Below are positions 1-7,037 of a DNA stretch of 12,967 nt, one piece after another. A program made the translations under genes and the position numbers. This DNA is from an uncultured Bacilli bacterium (GTDB taxonomy: Bacteria; Bacillota_I; Bacilli_A; RF39; UBA660): the NCBI GenBank assembly GCA_910586865.1, contig CAJUIY010000047.1, positions 1 to 12,967 of the forward strand. Direction: 5' to 3'. Each line of letters opens with the position of its first letter. The stretch's first letter is position 1. The notes under the pieces were generated by a model. That model had not been told where the DNA came from and ran no database searches. It saw only the letters and a program-made list of their open reading frames with translations.

Positions 1-4
1 TATT

Positions 5-33
5 TTGCAATTTTTATAATTTATGCTTATAAT
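5..33 (+). promoter_or_regulatory. Candidate sigma-A promoter upstream of the pilus locus
   Basis: TTGCAA at 5-10 and a perfect TATAAT at 28-33 are separated by exactly 17 bases. If real, it starts a transcript near position 40 and leaves a leader of about 270 bases before the first pilus gene. A second, weaker candidate is the extended -10 TGATATACT at 107-115, which lacks a good -35. The region is so AT-rich that chance matches are likely, and the promoter could serve something other than the pilus operon. Confidence 0.4.
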
Positions 34-180
34 ATAGTTACGCAAGAAGTCTAATTAACATTCGTGCCAAAAATTCAAATTAAAAGAGTACTTTTATTAA
101 TTTTTATGATATACTTAATCTAAAGATAAGAGATGTAAAGCGTATTATCATACTAAAATAGAATATAAAACTATTTATTA

Positions 181-213
181 AAAAAGAGCCTTATTATTCG
201 AAAAGCTCTCTTT
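181..213. other. Hairpin in the pilus leader
   Basis: Bases 181-189 pair with 205-213 around a 15-base loop. In + strand RNA the stem has nine positions with one A-C mismatch; in - strand RNA that mismatch becomes a G-U wobble and the arm runs into a U-tract. It therefore looks slightly better as a - strand terminator, although no - strand gene lies to its right. It could also be an attenuating structure in the + strand leader. Assigned from sequence symmetry alone. Confidence 0.3.
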
Positions 214-296
214 AGAAGAAAAATTACATTTCTTTTTTGTAAGTTTAATTGAATAGACCAATTCTAATCTTATTTTTTTATGTTATTCTAATGGAA

Positions 297-302
297 AGAA
301 GG
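297..302 (+). promoter_or_regulatory. Ribosome binding site that fixes a TTG start
   Basis: AGAAGG, followed by TG, ends seven bases before TTG at 310. The next in-frame methionine in this gene is more than 100 codons downstream, after the membrane segment and the first strand of the VWA domain. The TTG is therefore the only sensible start. Confidence 0.75.
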
Positions 303-309
303 TGCTATC

Positions 310-2616
310 TTGAGAAAAATAGTCAATTACATAAGAGAATATTTAACAAGGAAAGAGAATAGAAAAAAAGTAATATCAATAAGTGCTTTGTTTATTGTAG
401 CGATAGTAGCCATTGTTGTTATACCCAAGGCTCTTTCCAAAATAGAACCAGTGAAAAAGGTAACAATTATTTCAGAAGAAAACTTAGATTATGGGAAAAG
501 GGATCCAGGATCTTGGCAAATAAAAAAAAGTGCAGAATGGATATCCTATGGAAAAGCAAGAATTACCTTTGAGGTTAATACGATACTGAAAAGGGGCAAA
601 AGTGAGGCAGATATTCTCTTAGTTTTGGATACATCAGGTTCAATGAGAGATATTAAACTATCTCAAATGAAAAAAGATACCATAGATTTAATTAATACTG
701 CGATGAATTATGGTAATAAACAAGTGGCCTTAATTACCTTTAACGATGATTCTACTATTTTATCAGATTTTACTAGTGATAAAGATAAATTGATATCGGA
801 AGTTAACAAAATAAGAGAAAACGGGGAAACAAATTACTATAATGCCTTAAAGAGTGTAGATGAGGTTTTAAAAAAATACACTCCTCAAGAGGATAAAGCT
901 TGCCTTATCTTATTTTTAACGGATGGTTATCCTAGTTTAAATACTCCAAATGAAGTTAATCAGTATCGAATTTTAAAAAGTAAATATCCTTACATTGCTA
1001 TTAATGGAATTCAATATGAGATGGGAGATAGTATCACCCCGGCACTAGCGAACATTAGTGATGTCCCATTTGCTGCCAATATTGAAACGTTAAATTATTC
1101 CCTATCTAGTGCATCAATATCTCGGGTTCCTTATACAAGTTTTAATGTAACCGATTATATCAATAATGAGTACTTTGATATCGAAAGTGAAGAAGATATA
1201 AAGGTACGAAGAGGAAAAGTTAGCTTAACAGAAGAAGATGGCACGCAAAAGGTATTTTGGGATGTTGGAAATTTAGGATCAGGTTTAAAAACGTCTATGA
1301 CAATTGATGTGAAATTAAAGGATAAATACTTAGGAAAAGAAGGTGCTTATCCAACTAATATAAAAGAAATTATAAATACTAATATAGACGGCATAGAAGA
1401 GGATGTTCAATCAGAACTAACTCCAATACTTCAAGGCTTTTATCCAGTGAAATATGATGGTAATGCTCCAACAGGTTGTACGGTTTCTGGAGTTCCAGAA
1501 CAACAAAATTATATGGCATTTTCAACAGCAAGCATTTCGGAAGAAGTTCCAAAATGTAATGGTTATCAATTTAAGGGTTGGAACTTAATAACACCAGATG
1601 TTGAGAGGATAAATGATGACTATTTCATAATGCCAGAAAATGAGGTTGTCATTAGAGCAGAATGGGGGAAAGTAGCAGTAGAAAAATCAATGGATGGACA
1701 AATATATTCTGGAAAAGAGTTATACAATATCATAGCAAAACAAGGAAAATTAGATACGGATATTGATTTCACAATAACTGATTTAACAACAGGAGTATAT
1801 GAATATTCTTCTACCAAAGAGAATGATTATCCAATCTATTATTATAGAGGAGCAGTAACAAATAATAATGTAATATTCTCAGATCAATGTTGGGAAATCG
1901 TAAGAACAACCGATACAGGAGGAGTAAAACTGGTTTATAATGGTAAACCTGGAAGTGATGGAAGTTGTAAAAATACTGGAACAGCATCTGAAGTTAAAAA
2001 ATCAGAATATATGACTGATAGAAACCAAGATAGGTTTTGGGCAAATAATGCTTTTTTCGGTTATAGGCACGGTGCTTGGGACCATCCTTTTAATAATGGA
2101 TCTTATACTATAATTATGGGGGAAGTACGTAGTTGGTATCATGGAAATATTACGTCGATATATAGAGATAGATTAGAAGATACAATCTACTGTAATGACA
2201 GAAGAATCGCAGTAGGAGATACTGGAATTAATACTCTAAATATATATGAAGGACATAATCGATTAATTGATAAGAGAATTGACTTAACGTGTACTCAAAA
2301 TGATAGCTATACAGTTAGCACAGAAATTGGAAATGGGGCTTTACCTGAACCTATAGCTATGTTAACACTAGATGAACTTATGTTGGCAGGTTTAGGAGAA
2401 AGCAGTTATTTAAATACAGGAGAAACATGGTGGACGATGACCGCCGACCAGTTAGTCAGCGGAGGAAAAGGATATCTTTTTGTCGCTTCGAATGGTATGG
2501 CAGATAGAGGACAAATGGATCATATCCATGGTGTTCGTCCATCCGTATCGCTAAAACCACACATAGTAGTTTGGGATGGAGATGGAAGCGAAGAAGATCC
2601 TTATATTATTCCATAA
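310..2616 (+). CDS. VWA-domain surface protein, candidate pilus tip adhesin
   Basis: The 768-residue protein has a basic N-terminus and one hydrophobic segment (about 21-40), so the rest should be outside the cell. A von Willebrand factor A domain follows (about 100-270) with a complete metal site: DTSGS at 107-111, Thr174 and Asp205 in LTDG. Residues 378-452 resemble one InlB/Flg_new repeat, with YQFKGW and FIMPENEV motifs. The C-terminal module (about 500-768) carries Cys527, Cys553, Cys628 and Cys661 and ends in a GVRPSVSLKP motif, resembling DUF6273-like modules from memory. There is no LPxTG motif or C-terminal membrane anchor. VWA proteins are common tip adhesins of sortase-built pili, and this gene leads such a locus, but without a sorting signal its covalent attachment is unclear. 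The start is TTG. Confidence 0.85.
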   Translation: MRKIVNYIREYLTRKENRKKVISISALFIVAIVAIVVIPKALSKIEPVKKVTIISEENLDYGKRDPGSWQIKKSAEWISYGKARITFEVNTILKRGKSEADILLVLDTSGSMRDIKLSQMKKDTIDLINTAMNYGNKQVALITFNDDSTILSDFTSDKDKLISEVNKIRENGETNYYNALKSVDEVLKKYTPQEDKACLILFLTDGYPSLNTPNEVNQYRILKSKYPYIAINGIQYEMGDSITPALANISDVPFAANIETLNYSLSSASISRVPYTSFNVTDYINNEYFDIESEEDIKVRRGKVSLTEEDGTQKVFWDVGNLGSGLKTSMTIDVKLKDKYLGKEGAYPTNIKEIINTNIDGIEEDVQSELTPILQGFYPVKYDGNAPTGCTVSGVPEQQNYMAFSTASISEEVPKCNGYQFKGWNLITPDVERINDDYFIMPENEVVIRAEWGKVAVEKSMDGQIYSGKELYNIIAKQGKLDTDIDFTITDLTTGVYEYSSTKENDYPIYYYRGAVTNNNVIFSDQCWEIVRTTDTGGVKLVYNGKPGSDGSCKNTGTASEVKKSEYMTDRNQDRFWANNAFFGYRHGAWDHPFNNGSYTIIMGEVRSWYHGNITSIYRDRLEDTIYCNDRRIAVGDTGINTLNIYEGHNRLIDKRIDLTCTQNDSYTVSTEIGNGALPEPIAMLTLDELMLAGLGESSYLNTGETWWTMTADQLVSGGKGYLFVASNGMADRGQMDHIHGVRPSVSLKPHIVVWDGDGSEEDPYIIP

Positions 2617-2701
2617 GGAAATAAAATAATACCTCACACTTCCAACTTCTTTCTCCCTCTTAATAAAAAGACTAATTAAAAGGCAAAAGTTACAAGTCGA
2701 A

Positions 2702-2722
2702 GAAAAAATTATCTATTTTTTC
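2702..2722 (+). other. AT-rich hairpin between the first two pilus genes
   Basis: GAAAAAAT (2702-2709) and ATTTTTTC (2715-2722) form a perfect 8-bp stem with a 5-base loop. The right arm is itself a T-run, so a weak terminator or pause site is possible. It sits in the 147-base gap between the tip-like gene and the LPNTG gene and could separate their expression levels. No convincing promoter was seen in this gap. The stem is weak because only its outer pair is G-C. Confidence 0.3.
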
Positions 2723-2763
2723 GAATGGATAAAGTAAATTGATAAATATCGGTAGGTGATAAG

Positions 2764-4860
2764 ATGAAAAAGAAAAGCGGGAATAAAGATAAGAATAATA
2801 GAAGCCTATTAACTGGGCTTTTCTGTCTTGTAATAGTAGGACTAATTGTTTATAAGATATATCCATCTTATTCGGTACCTTTAGATAATGATGTAAGAGT
2901 TAACGAAGAAAGTAATTTAACATACTATTTAAATATTAACTATGATGGTAAAGATAGGACTGTTGTCTCTTCTAGTAATACTACGAAATCCGAAGTTTAT
3001 AGTGATTATATTTATATCGAAGATAAAATTCCAACTGGATTACTATTTAAAGGATTTGTAAATACGGCGGACGGAACCATTGGGGCAGTAGATCGAGGGG
3101 ATACTACGAAAGGTTGTTCTGGATACGTAGTAGATGGTGTCAGTGGTCTTATGTATGATGAGGATACTCGAACCGTTTCTTTCAAAGTAAAAGAGCTTCA
3201 GGCAGGTTGTAAAATTAGTGTTGGTATTCAAACAACAACTCCTAGTTTAGGTGACAAAAAAAGAATGGACTTTTATAATAATGCATTAGCAAAAGAAGGA
3301 AGCTTCGGAATCTATTCCAATACGGTTCATACTTATATTGGAAAAAGAGATGAGACTTTATACAAGGTTAAATATCAGTATACTGGGGATGTACCAGATA
3401 ATGCTCCTCCATTACCTAATGATATTATGTATGCAGGTAATACCATAGTTGGTGTACTAAATAATGTTTTAATAGATGGCTATGACTTTAGTGGATGGAG
3501 TAGTACAGATGTAACCATTCATGATAATTCATTCACGATGCCAGAAAAGGAGGTAACACTTACTGGAAGTTTTGTAAAAAAAGAAACTCATGATGTTATT
3601 TATTCAATTGAAGGAAGCGACAAACCTTTCGGATTTGAACCACCAAAAAGGAAGAATTATGGCCTAGGTGATGATGTTAAGATGGATTCCTTAAAAGTTG
3701 GAGACGAAGTAGGAGGCTATCGATTCTTAGGCTGGAAATCGGATGACATTACGCTTCCTGAAGAAGTTGGTGATAAATCTAGAATATTTACTATGCCAAA
3801 TAAAGATGTTACCATTACTGGAAAGTTTGAAAGAATCCGTTACAAGGTAATTTATAAATTTCAAGGAAGTGTAATTCCACCAAATTCCGATACCTTACTA
3901 CCTGTAGAAGAATATCATTATCCAGGAGATAATGTTACTTTAGCGGAAAATCCAAAAACAGAAGGATATAAATTCTTGGGTTGGTATAGTAATTCAAAAT
4001 TTAAAATGCCAGATGAGGATGTAGTAGTATATGGAGAATGGCAGGTATTTGGAGGTACCTTTTCACCAGAAATTCAGAAAGAAGTAGTGAACAAAAAAGA
4101 TTCTTACTCAAATGGTGAGAAGGTTTCCTTCCAAATTACAGTTACGAATACCGAAAGTTATGCCATTCATGAAGTAATGTTAGAAGAGCAAACAGAAGGA
4201 AGTTATTTCGTAGAAGGAGATTTTTATGAAGTTCTAACCGAGAATTGGGTAGAAATTCCAACTATTAATCCTAACAGTAGTGTGATTGTAAAGGCAGAGT
4301 ATATAGCAGGAGAGGAAGTAAGTAAAAAAGTTGAGAATGTAGTAAAACTTCAAGGGGCAAACTCAGAAGGTGATACTTATCTAGACGAAAGTATGGAACA
4401 TAAAGCATCCGTTAACTTCTATGTTGCTAATTTAGGCATGGTCATTCATAAAGTGGGAGAGGGAAATCATCCGTTAGATGGTGCAGAGTTTACATTGTAT
4501 AAGGACGAAGAATTAACGAATGAAATGGCAACGGGATTAGAATTTTCAGGCTTTGCTCCAGGACATACTTATTATTTAAAGGAAATAAAAGCCCCAACAG
4601 GGTATAAATTACTAGACAAAGTATTAGAAGTAGATGTCACAGAAGATGGAATTATATCGATAATAGGCTATACAGTAAGTAATCATGATGGAATAGCAGA
4701 AGTAACGATTGCTAATGAGAGAGTGGATATTTTACCAAATACTGGTGGAGTAGGCGTACTTCCTTTTGTAATAAGTGGACTTATCCTTGTAATAGTTGGT
4801 TCGGTAGGGGTTGTTCTAAATAAAAGGAGGAAGAGAAATCATGAAAAAAGTAAGAATTAA
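2764..4860 (+). CDS. LPNTG-anchored multidomain surface protein, probable ancillary pilin
   Basis: The 698-residue protein has an N-terminal hydrophobic segment (15-32). An N-terminal module (about 45-190) contains Cys118 and Cys149. Three InlB/Flg_new-like repeats follow (about 198-271, 277-355, 359-427), each with a GW motif and the first two with a FTMP motif. A DUF11-like beta domain (about 433-530) and a SpaA/prealbumin-like domain (about 559-652) come next; the latter carries the E-box YYLKEIKAPTGY, typical of isopeptide-bonded pilins. It ends with the sorting signal LPNTG (657-661), a hydrophobic stretch and a basic tail. The start is ATG with GGTAGGTGA upstream. The last 20 bases overlap the next gene. 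By family knowledge this is a sortase substrate; its position in a pilus operon suggests an ancillary pilin or large stalk adhesin, which is inference. Confidence 0.85.
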   Translation: MKKKSGNKDKNNRSLLTGLFCLVIVGLIVYKIYPSYSVPLDNDVRVNEESNLTYYLNINYDGKDRTVVSSSNTTKSEVYSDYIYIEDKIPTGLLFKGFVNTADGTIGAVDRGDTTKGCSGYVVDGVSGLMYDEDTRTVSFKVKELQAGCKISVGIQTTTPSLGDKKRMDFYNNALAKEGSFGIYSNTVHTYIGKRDETLYKVKYQYTGDVPDNAPPLPNDIMYAGNTIVGVLNNVLIDGYDFSGWSSTDVTIHDNSFTMPEKEVTLTGSFVKKETHDVIYSIEGSDKPFGFEPPKRKNYGLGDDVKMDSLKVGDEVGGYRFLGWKSDDITLPEEVGDKSRIFTMPNKDVTITGKFERIRYKVIYKFQGSVIPPNSDTLLPVEEYHYPGDNVTLAENPKTEGYKFLGWYSNSKFKMPDEDVVVYGEWQVFGGTFSPEIQKEVVNKKDSYSNGEKVSFQITVTNTESYAIHEVMLEEQTEGSYFVEGDFYEVLTENWVEIPTINPNSSVIVKAEYIAGEEVSKKVENVVKLQGANSEGDTYLDESMEHKASVNFYVANLGMVIHKVGEGNHPLDGAEFTLYKDEELTNEMATGLEFSGFAPGHTYYLKEIKAPTGYKLLDKVLEVDVTEDGIISIIGYTVSNHDGIAEVTIANERVDILPNTGGVGVLPFVISGLILVIVGSVGVVLNKRRKRNHEKSKN
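4822..4830 (+). promoter_or_regulatory. Shine-Dalgarno sequence inside the preceding sorting tail
   Basis: AAAAGGAGG ends ten bases before the ATG at 4841. It is also read in frame as Lys-Arg-Arg, the basic stop-transfer tail of the LPNTG protein. One stretch of DNA thus encodes a charge needed for sorting and recruits ribosomes to the next gene. Confidence 0.8.
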
Positions 4861-5584
4861 ATTACTAATTGTAGTGTATCTTCTTTTTGCTTTTATTAGT
4901 ACAATAAATGTAAAAGCAGAAGAAATACAAACAGGAAAAATTGGTATTACTTATCAATATGACCAAGAAGTGTTTACAAATCGCTCCATTTCTCTATATC
5001 GTGTTGCTACACAAGATGAAGCAGGGAAATTCTTATATACAGATAGTTTTAAAGGAAATGACAAAATCGATAATTTGACAACATCAGAATGGAACTCTTT
5101 AGCATTAAAATTAAGCGAACAAGTAGAAAGGAATTCTATTCCATCTTATGATGTAAAAATTACAGATGAAAATGGGAAGGTTTCCTTTGAAAATCTTCCA
5201 CTTGGTCTTTATTTAATTAAAGTAGAAAAGGTGAACAAAGGGGATTATGAATATTTATCTTCTCCAATATTAATTACCCTACCTAATTTTGATGAACTTG
5301 CAAATGACTATATTACGGAAATAGAAACAACGACAAAAACGGAGGAAAGAAAAATTGAAAAGGAGCCTCCCAAAAAAACACCAATAAAAAAACCAAGTTC
5401 AAATCCTTACACAAATGATGCTATTATGATATATGTTATGGAAGTAGTGCTTTCATTGATAGTAATATTATCCCTAATATATACAATATTAAAGTCAAAA
5501 AAGAAAGTAAATAATACAAGCAAACAAGACGGTGGAGAAGAAAAAGGAGATAGTGAAGATGAACAAGAAAAGCAAAAAAATTAA
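4841..5584 (+). CDS. Cna-B-like minor pilin with NPYTND sorting motif, candidate basal pilin
   Basis: The 247-residue protein begins with a classical signal peptide, likely cut after VKA at residue 26. One prealbumin/Cna-B-like domain follows (about 30-148) with a FENLPLGLYLIKVEK strand typical of pilin E-box regions. Residues 173-187 are rich in proline and lysine, then come NPYTND (188-193), a hydrophobic segment (195-217) and a KSKKK tail. A single Cna-B domain plus a proline-rich stalk is the known layout of basal pilins such as FctB and SpaB. The motif is not LPxTG; it resembles NPxTx motifs used by class B or other specialised sortases. The polar tail after the basic stretch is unusually long because it overlaps the next gene's ribosome binding site and start by 26 bases. 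The base role is inferred. Confidence 0.75.
   Translation: MKKVRIKLLIVVYLLFAFISTINVKAEEIQTGKIGITYQYDQEVFTNRSISLYRVATQDEAGKFLYTDSFKGNDKIDNLTTSEWNSLALKLSEQVERNSIPSYDVKITDENGKVSFENLPLGLYLIKVEKVNKGDYEYLSSPILITLPNFDELANDYITEIETTTKTEERKIEKEPPKKTPIKKPSSNPYTNDAIMIYVMEVVLSLIVILSLIYTILKSKKKVNNTSKQDGGEEKGDSEDEQEKQKN
5544..5549 (+). promoter_or_regulatory. Shine-Dalgarno sequence that selects the ATG start at 5559
   Basis: AAGGAG ends nine bases before ATG 5559. An in-frame GTG at 5532 would add nine highly charged residues, but it has no comparable ribosome binding site and would push the signal peptide away from the N-terminus. The ATG is preferred. The element lies within the coding tail of the NPYTND protein. 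Confidence 0.8.
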
Positions 5585-7010
5585 ACAACGATTAGTATTC
5601 TTATTACTATTGACAATGTTTGGTTTTGTTTCTAACGTAAGGGCTGCAGAGACTCGCCTAACAGAACAAGCAACATTAACAATTACTGGAGTGGATGCAG
5701 GAGATACCCTTGCTGCCTATAAAGTATTAGATGCTTATAAAAATGAAACTACAAATGAGATTATTTATCATTTTACAGATAATTTTAGAAATTTTATAAA
5801 TCAATCCGAAAAGTATGGGGATTTAACAGAAGAAAAATATTATGATTTAACTAGTGGCAATATTGAAAATGGATCTACACAAACTAATTCAACATTAGAT
5901 ACACTTGCCAGTGCTTATGCAACTTATGTAAAAAAGCAAAATGTAGAAGGAATTGATATGATAACAAATGCTACAAATGCAACATTAACAACAGAAGTTG
6001 GTACTTATTTAATATTACCAAAAATAACAACAAGAGTATATGCTGTTATGGTGGGAAACTTAGATTATAAGGAACAAAGTGGTGTATGGGTAAAAAATAA
6101 TGCCACTATTGTAGCCAAAGTAAGTGATGTTTCGATTGAAAAGTCAGTGGGGAATAAAACTAGTCAAACTACCTCAGGACAGAATCATCAAGAATTTACC
6201 TATTATATTACAGGAACCGTTCCTCAATTTCCAACCAATGCAATTAATAGAAAGTATATTATCAAGGATACTCTTTCAACTGGACTTACCCATAGTGGCA
6301 TGGAGAGTATTACTATAAAAGAGGGAGAAGAGAATCTTGTTATAACAGAATTAGGAATCGTAGAGGATTCCGCTGGAAATCATGTAGCAGATATCAAGAT
6401 AGAAGGACAAGTTATGACAATTGAATTTGATGTAACTCGTATTAATAGTACAAAGATTAATGTAACATATAAGGCAAGATTGAATGATGAAGCAACCTTA
6501 GGTGCAGAGGGAAACACTAATGATGCCAAATTAATTTATGCCAATGATCCATATGGAAACCAAACGAGTGAAACACCAACCAAAAAAGCAACCGTTTATA
6601 CTTATGGTTTAAAAATATTTAAATATAGAGCAGGAGATGCCACAAAAAAAGGATTAAAAGGTGCAAAATTTGATATCTATTCTGATCGAGAATTAACTAC
6701 TAAGGTTGGGGAACTAACAACAGATGAAACAGGATATGGAAGTTATCAATCTCTTGGCGAAGGAACTTACTATTTAAAAGAAGGAAAAGCACCAACAGGG
6801 TATGTAGTGTCAAAGAATGCAGTAGAGATAGAAATCAGCAAGGCTTCCGTAGAAGAGGGATATCAACTAGTTGAAATTACAAATAATGCAGCAGGCTTAT
6901 TACCATTTACAGGAGGAATGGGAACCATTGTTTATACCATTATAGGTCTTATCATCATTGCAGGGGCATCGATAGGGATTGTTTCTTATAAAAAGTCTAA
7001 AAGTAGATAG
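5559..7010 (+). CDS. LPFTG major (backbone) pilin with D2 and Cna-B domains
   Basis: Starting at ATG 5559, the protein has 483 residues with a signal peptide probably cut near residue 29-30 (VRAA). An N-terminal domain runs to about 185, followed by a fimbrial isopeptide-forming D2-like domain (about 190-340) with motifs such as YYITGTVPQF and IIKDTLSTGL. A Cna-B domain follows (about 350-443) with the E-box YYLKEGKAPTGY, including Glu408. The sorting signal is LPFTG (448-452), followed by a hydrophobic stretch and a short basic tail. W177 and K187, in WVKNNATIVAK, sit where the WxxxVxVYPK pilin motif normally lies, so K187 is the best candidate for the polymerising lysine. The sortase gene follows after 27 bases. 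Calling it the major pilin is inferred from domain order and proximity to the sortase. Confidence 0.85.
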   Translation: MNKKSKKIKQRLVFLLLLTMFGFVSNVRAAETRLTEQATLTITGVDAGDTLAAYKVLDAYKNETTNEIIYHFTDNFRNFINQSEKYGDLTEEKYYDLTSGNIENGSTQTNSTLDTLASAYATYVKKQNVEGIDMITNATNATLTTEVGTYLILPKITTRVYAVMVGNLDYKEQSGVWVKNNATIVAKVSDVSIEKSVGNKTSQTTSGQNHQEFTYYITGTVPQFPTNAINRKYIIKDTLSTGLTHSGMESITIKEGEENLVITELGIVEDSAGNHVADIKIEGQVMTIEFDVTRINSTKINVTYKARLNDEATLGAEGNTNDAKLIYANDPYGNQTSETPTKKATVYTYGLKIFKYRAGDATKKGLKGAKFDIYSDRELTTKVGELTTDETGYGSYQSLGEGTYYLKEGKAPTGYVVSKNAVEIEISKASVEEGYQLVEITNNAAGLLPFTGGMGTIVYTIIGLIIIAGASIGIVSYKKSKSR

Positions 7011-7037
7011 AGACTAAGAATAAAGGAGGGCAGATAT

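Larger units (their letters stand above)
1..309. other. Non-coding leader region before the pilus operon
   Basis: I see no credible gene in these 309 bases on either strand. The stretch holds two promoter-like elements (5-33 and 107-115), one hairpin (181-213), and the octamer ATTCTAAT at 261-268 and again at 285-292, 24 bases apart. No recognised riboswitch or leader peptide was found. It is the likely control region for the genes starting at 310. Confidence 0.5.

Noticed and set aside
281..289. Extended -10 TGTTATTCT as the pilus promoter
   Set aside because: Transcription would begin at about the ribosome binding site at 297-302, leaving essentially no leader, and there is no -35 match.
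1620..1817. A 65-codon open frame on the - strand inside the VWA gene
   Set aside because: It lies wholly within a long, domain-supported + strand gene and shows no recognisable domain. The same applies to the - strand frames at 3043-3231, 9497-9688, 10568-10798 and 10593-10889.
5532..5558. GTG 5532 as the start of the major pilin
   Set aside because: It would extend the signal peptide with nine charged residues and lacks a Shine-Dalgarno sequence; ATG 5559 has AAGGAG nine bases upstream.
6124..6318. A 64-codon + strand frame inside the major pilin gene
   Set aside because: It is an out-of-frame reading of the D2-like domain, which is well supported in the main frame.
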